A stretch of 12,245 bases of DNA, taken from positions 1-12,245 of the forward strand of contig CAJASG010000432.1 of the NCBI GenBank assembly GCA_903944555.1, read 5' to 3'. Position 1 is the first letter of the stretch. The number at the start of each line of letters is the position of its first letter. Origin of the DNA: an uncultured beta proteobacterium (GTDB lineage: Bacteria; Pseudomonadota; Gammaproteobacteria; Burkholderiales; Burkholderiaceae_C). Of this stretch, positions 11,643 through 12,245 are shown piece by piece. The position numbers and the translations under genes were made by a program. Under the pieces are notes generated by a model. The model was not told the origin of the DNA. It did no database searches and saw nothing but the letters and a program-made list of their open reading frames with translations.

Positions 11643-11776
11643 CGCCTAAGAGCGGTGCATGCCAATGAAAGACGCCTGACGGCTTGAGTGGCTGCCCTTG
11701 ACCAAAAGATGTCATTCAGTTTCCCACCTTGAATCATGCTAAATATCACGTTCGCACATGAACACTGTTACTGCAG

Positions 11777-11793
11777 TTTTCCACAATGGAAAA
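11777..11793. repeat. Short inverted repeat downstream of the sulfur cluster
   Basis: TTTTCC (11777-11782) and GGAAAA (11788-11793) pair exactly around ACAAT. The stem is AT-rich and has no T-run after it, so it is a poor terminator candidate. The rest of the 206-bp gap between the convergent genes (11643-11848) shows no gene. Confidence 0.3.
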
Positions 11794-11848
11794 GATTCAC
11801 TCAACACAACTGCATTTACTGAAAGCAATCATGAACATCGATTTTTAC

Positions 11849-12245
11849 TTAGAAGGCGGGCAATGCACCGCCACCCATGGCCTGGTAGAGGGTGACCGTA
11901 TTCGATAGCCGTCGTGCTCGTACTTCCAAAGTATTTATATGGGCTTGCTGAGCTTGTTGTTGCGACAAAAGTAACTGCAAATAACTTGCAGAACCCAATG
12001 CATATTGCCGTTCAACCAGTTTGAGTGCTTTTATTGCCGTCGCATTGGCGCTTTCCAGAGACTGCTGCACCAGCGCGTCGCTTTCAATCGTGCGAAGTAC
12101 ATCGGCCACGTTGCGCAGCGACTGCAACACAGTTTGTTGATAGTTGGCCTTCGCGGCATCCAGACCGGCCTCAAGAGCCTTGGTGTTGGCTCGCAGTCCG
12201 GGATTAAACAGAGGTTGCACCAGTTGGCCGCCCAGACTCCAGATC
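11849..12245 (-). CDS. TolC/NodT-like outer-membrane efflux protein, C-terminal part (partial)
   Basis: The gene runs off the right edge, so only the last 131 codons or so are seen. Reading inward from the edge, WSLGGQLVQPLFNPG matches the conserved strand-turn of RND-type outer-membrane factors. Long amphipathic helices follow: YQQTVLQSLRNVADVLRTIES, then ALKLVERQYALGSASYLQLLLSQQQAQQA, and a last helix ending in YQAMGGG. These correspond to the second repeat of the TolC fold, which forms the periplasmic tunnel. Such proteins work with an inner-membrane pump and a periplasmic adaptor, whose genes would be upstream beyond the window. It is convergent with the sulfur cluster and probably unrelated in regulation. 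Confidence 0.88.
   Translation of the reverse strand, partial: IWSLGGQLVQPLFNPGLRANTKALEAGLDAAKANYQQTVLQSLRNVADVLRTIESDALVQQSLESANATAIKALKLVERQYALGSASYLQLLLSQQQAQQAHINTLEVRARRLSNTVTLYQAMGGGALPAF

Overview
The window looks like the junction between a small integrated mobile element and a bacterial chromosome. High-GC coding DNA, the gene families and short repeat remnants suggest a betaproteobacterium of the order Burkholderiales, most likely a Comamonadaceae-type genome (Rhodoferax, Polaromonas or Acidovorax relatives). This placement is inferred from style and was not searched.

Region 1 (about 1-8100, possibly to about 8950) is the mobile element. A tandem 11-bp repeat at the left edge is followed by a tyrosine-recombinase integrase with an N-terminal arm-binding domain, then a BrnT/BrnA toxin-antitoxin pair with a probable leaderless promoter. 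A 413-bp stretch without a convincing gene separates these from an unrecognised 316-aa protein. Next comes a short region with repeated GGGCAA/TTGCCC palindromes. It leads into a tightly coupled operon: an AlpA/MerR-like helix-turn-helix protein, a 297-aa unknown, a 91-aa unknown, an 832-aa TOPRIM-DUF3987 primase/helicase-like protein, and a cysteine-motif protein. A lone phage terminase small subunit (TerS) faces this operon on the minus strand, with its own probable terminator. No large terminase, portal, capsid or tail gene is visible. Integrase, HTH regulator, replication protein and TerS without structural genes is the layout of a phage satellite (PICI-like), which is the most interesting reading of the window.

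Region 2 (8672-9024) is non-coding. It holds a GGGCAC hairpin upstream of terS, a REP-like GTCGG/CCGAC hairpin, and then a promoter overlapped by an ArsR-type inverted repeat. The right end of the element probably lies here, but no attachment-site duplicate was found.

Region 3 (9025-11642) is a five-gene sulfur-handling cluster on the plus strand: an ArsR-rhodanese fusion regulator, a class I SAM-dependent methyltransferase, a cytoplasmic DsrE-family protein, a secreted single-cysteine protein, and a secreted rhodanese. The likely logic is autoregulated sensing of reactive sulfur through the rhodanese domain, with sulfur handling in both cytoplasm and periplasm.

Region 4 (11849 to the right edge, minus strand) is the C-terminal part of a TolC/NodT-like outer-membrane efflux protein that runs out of the window.
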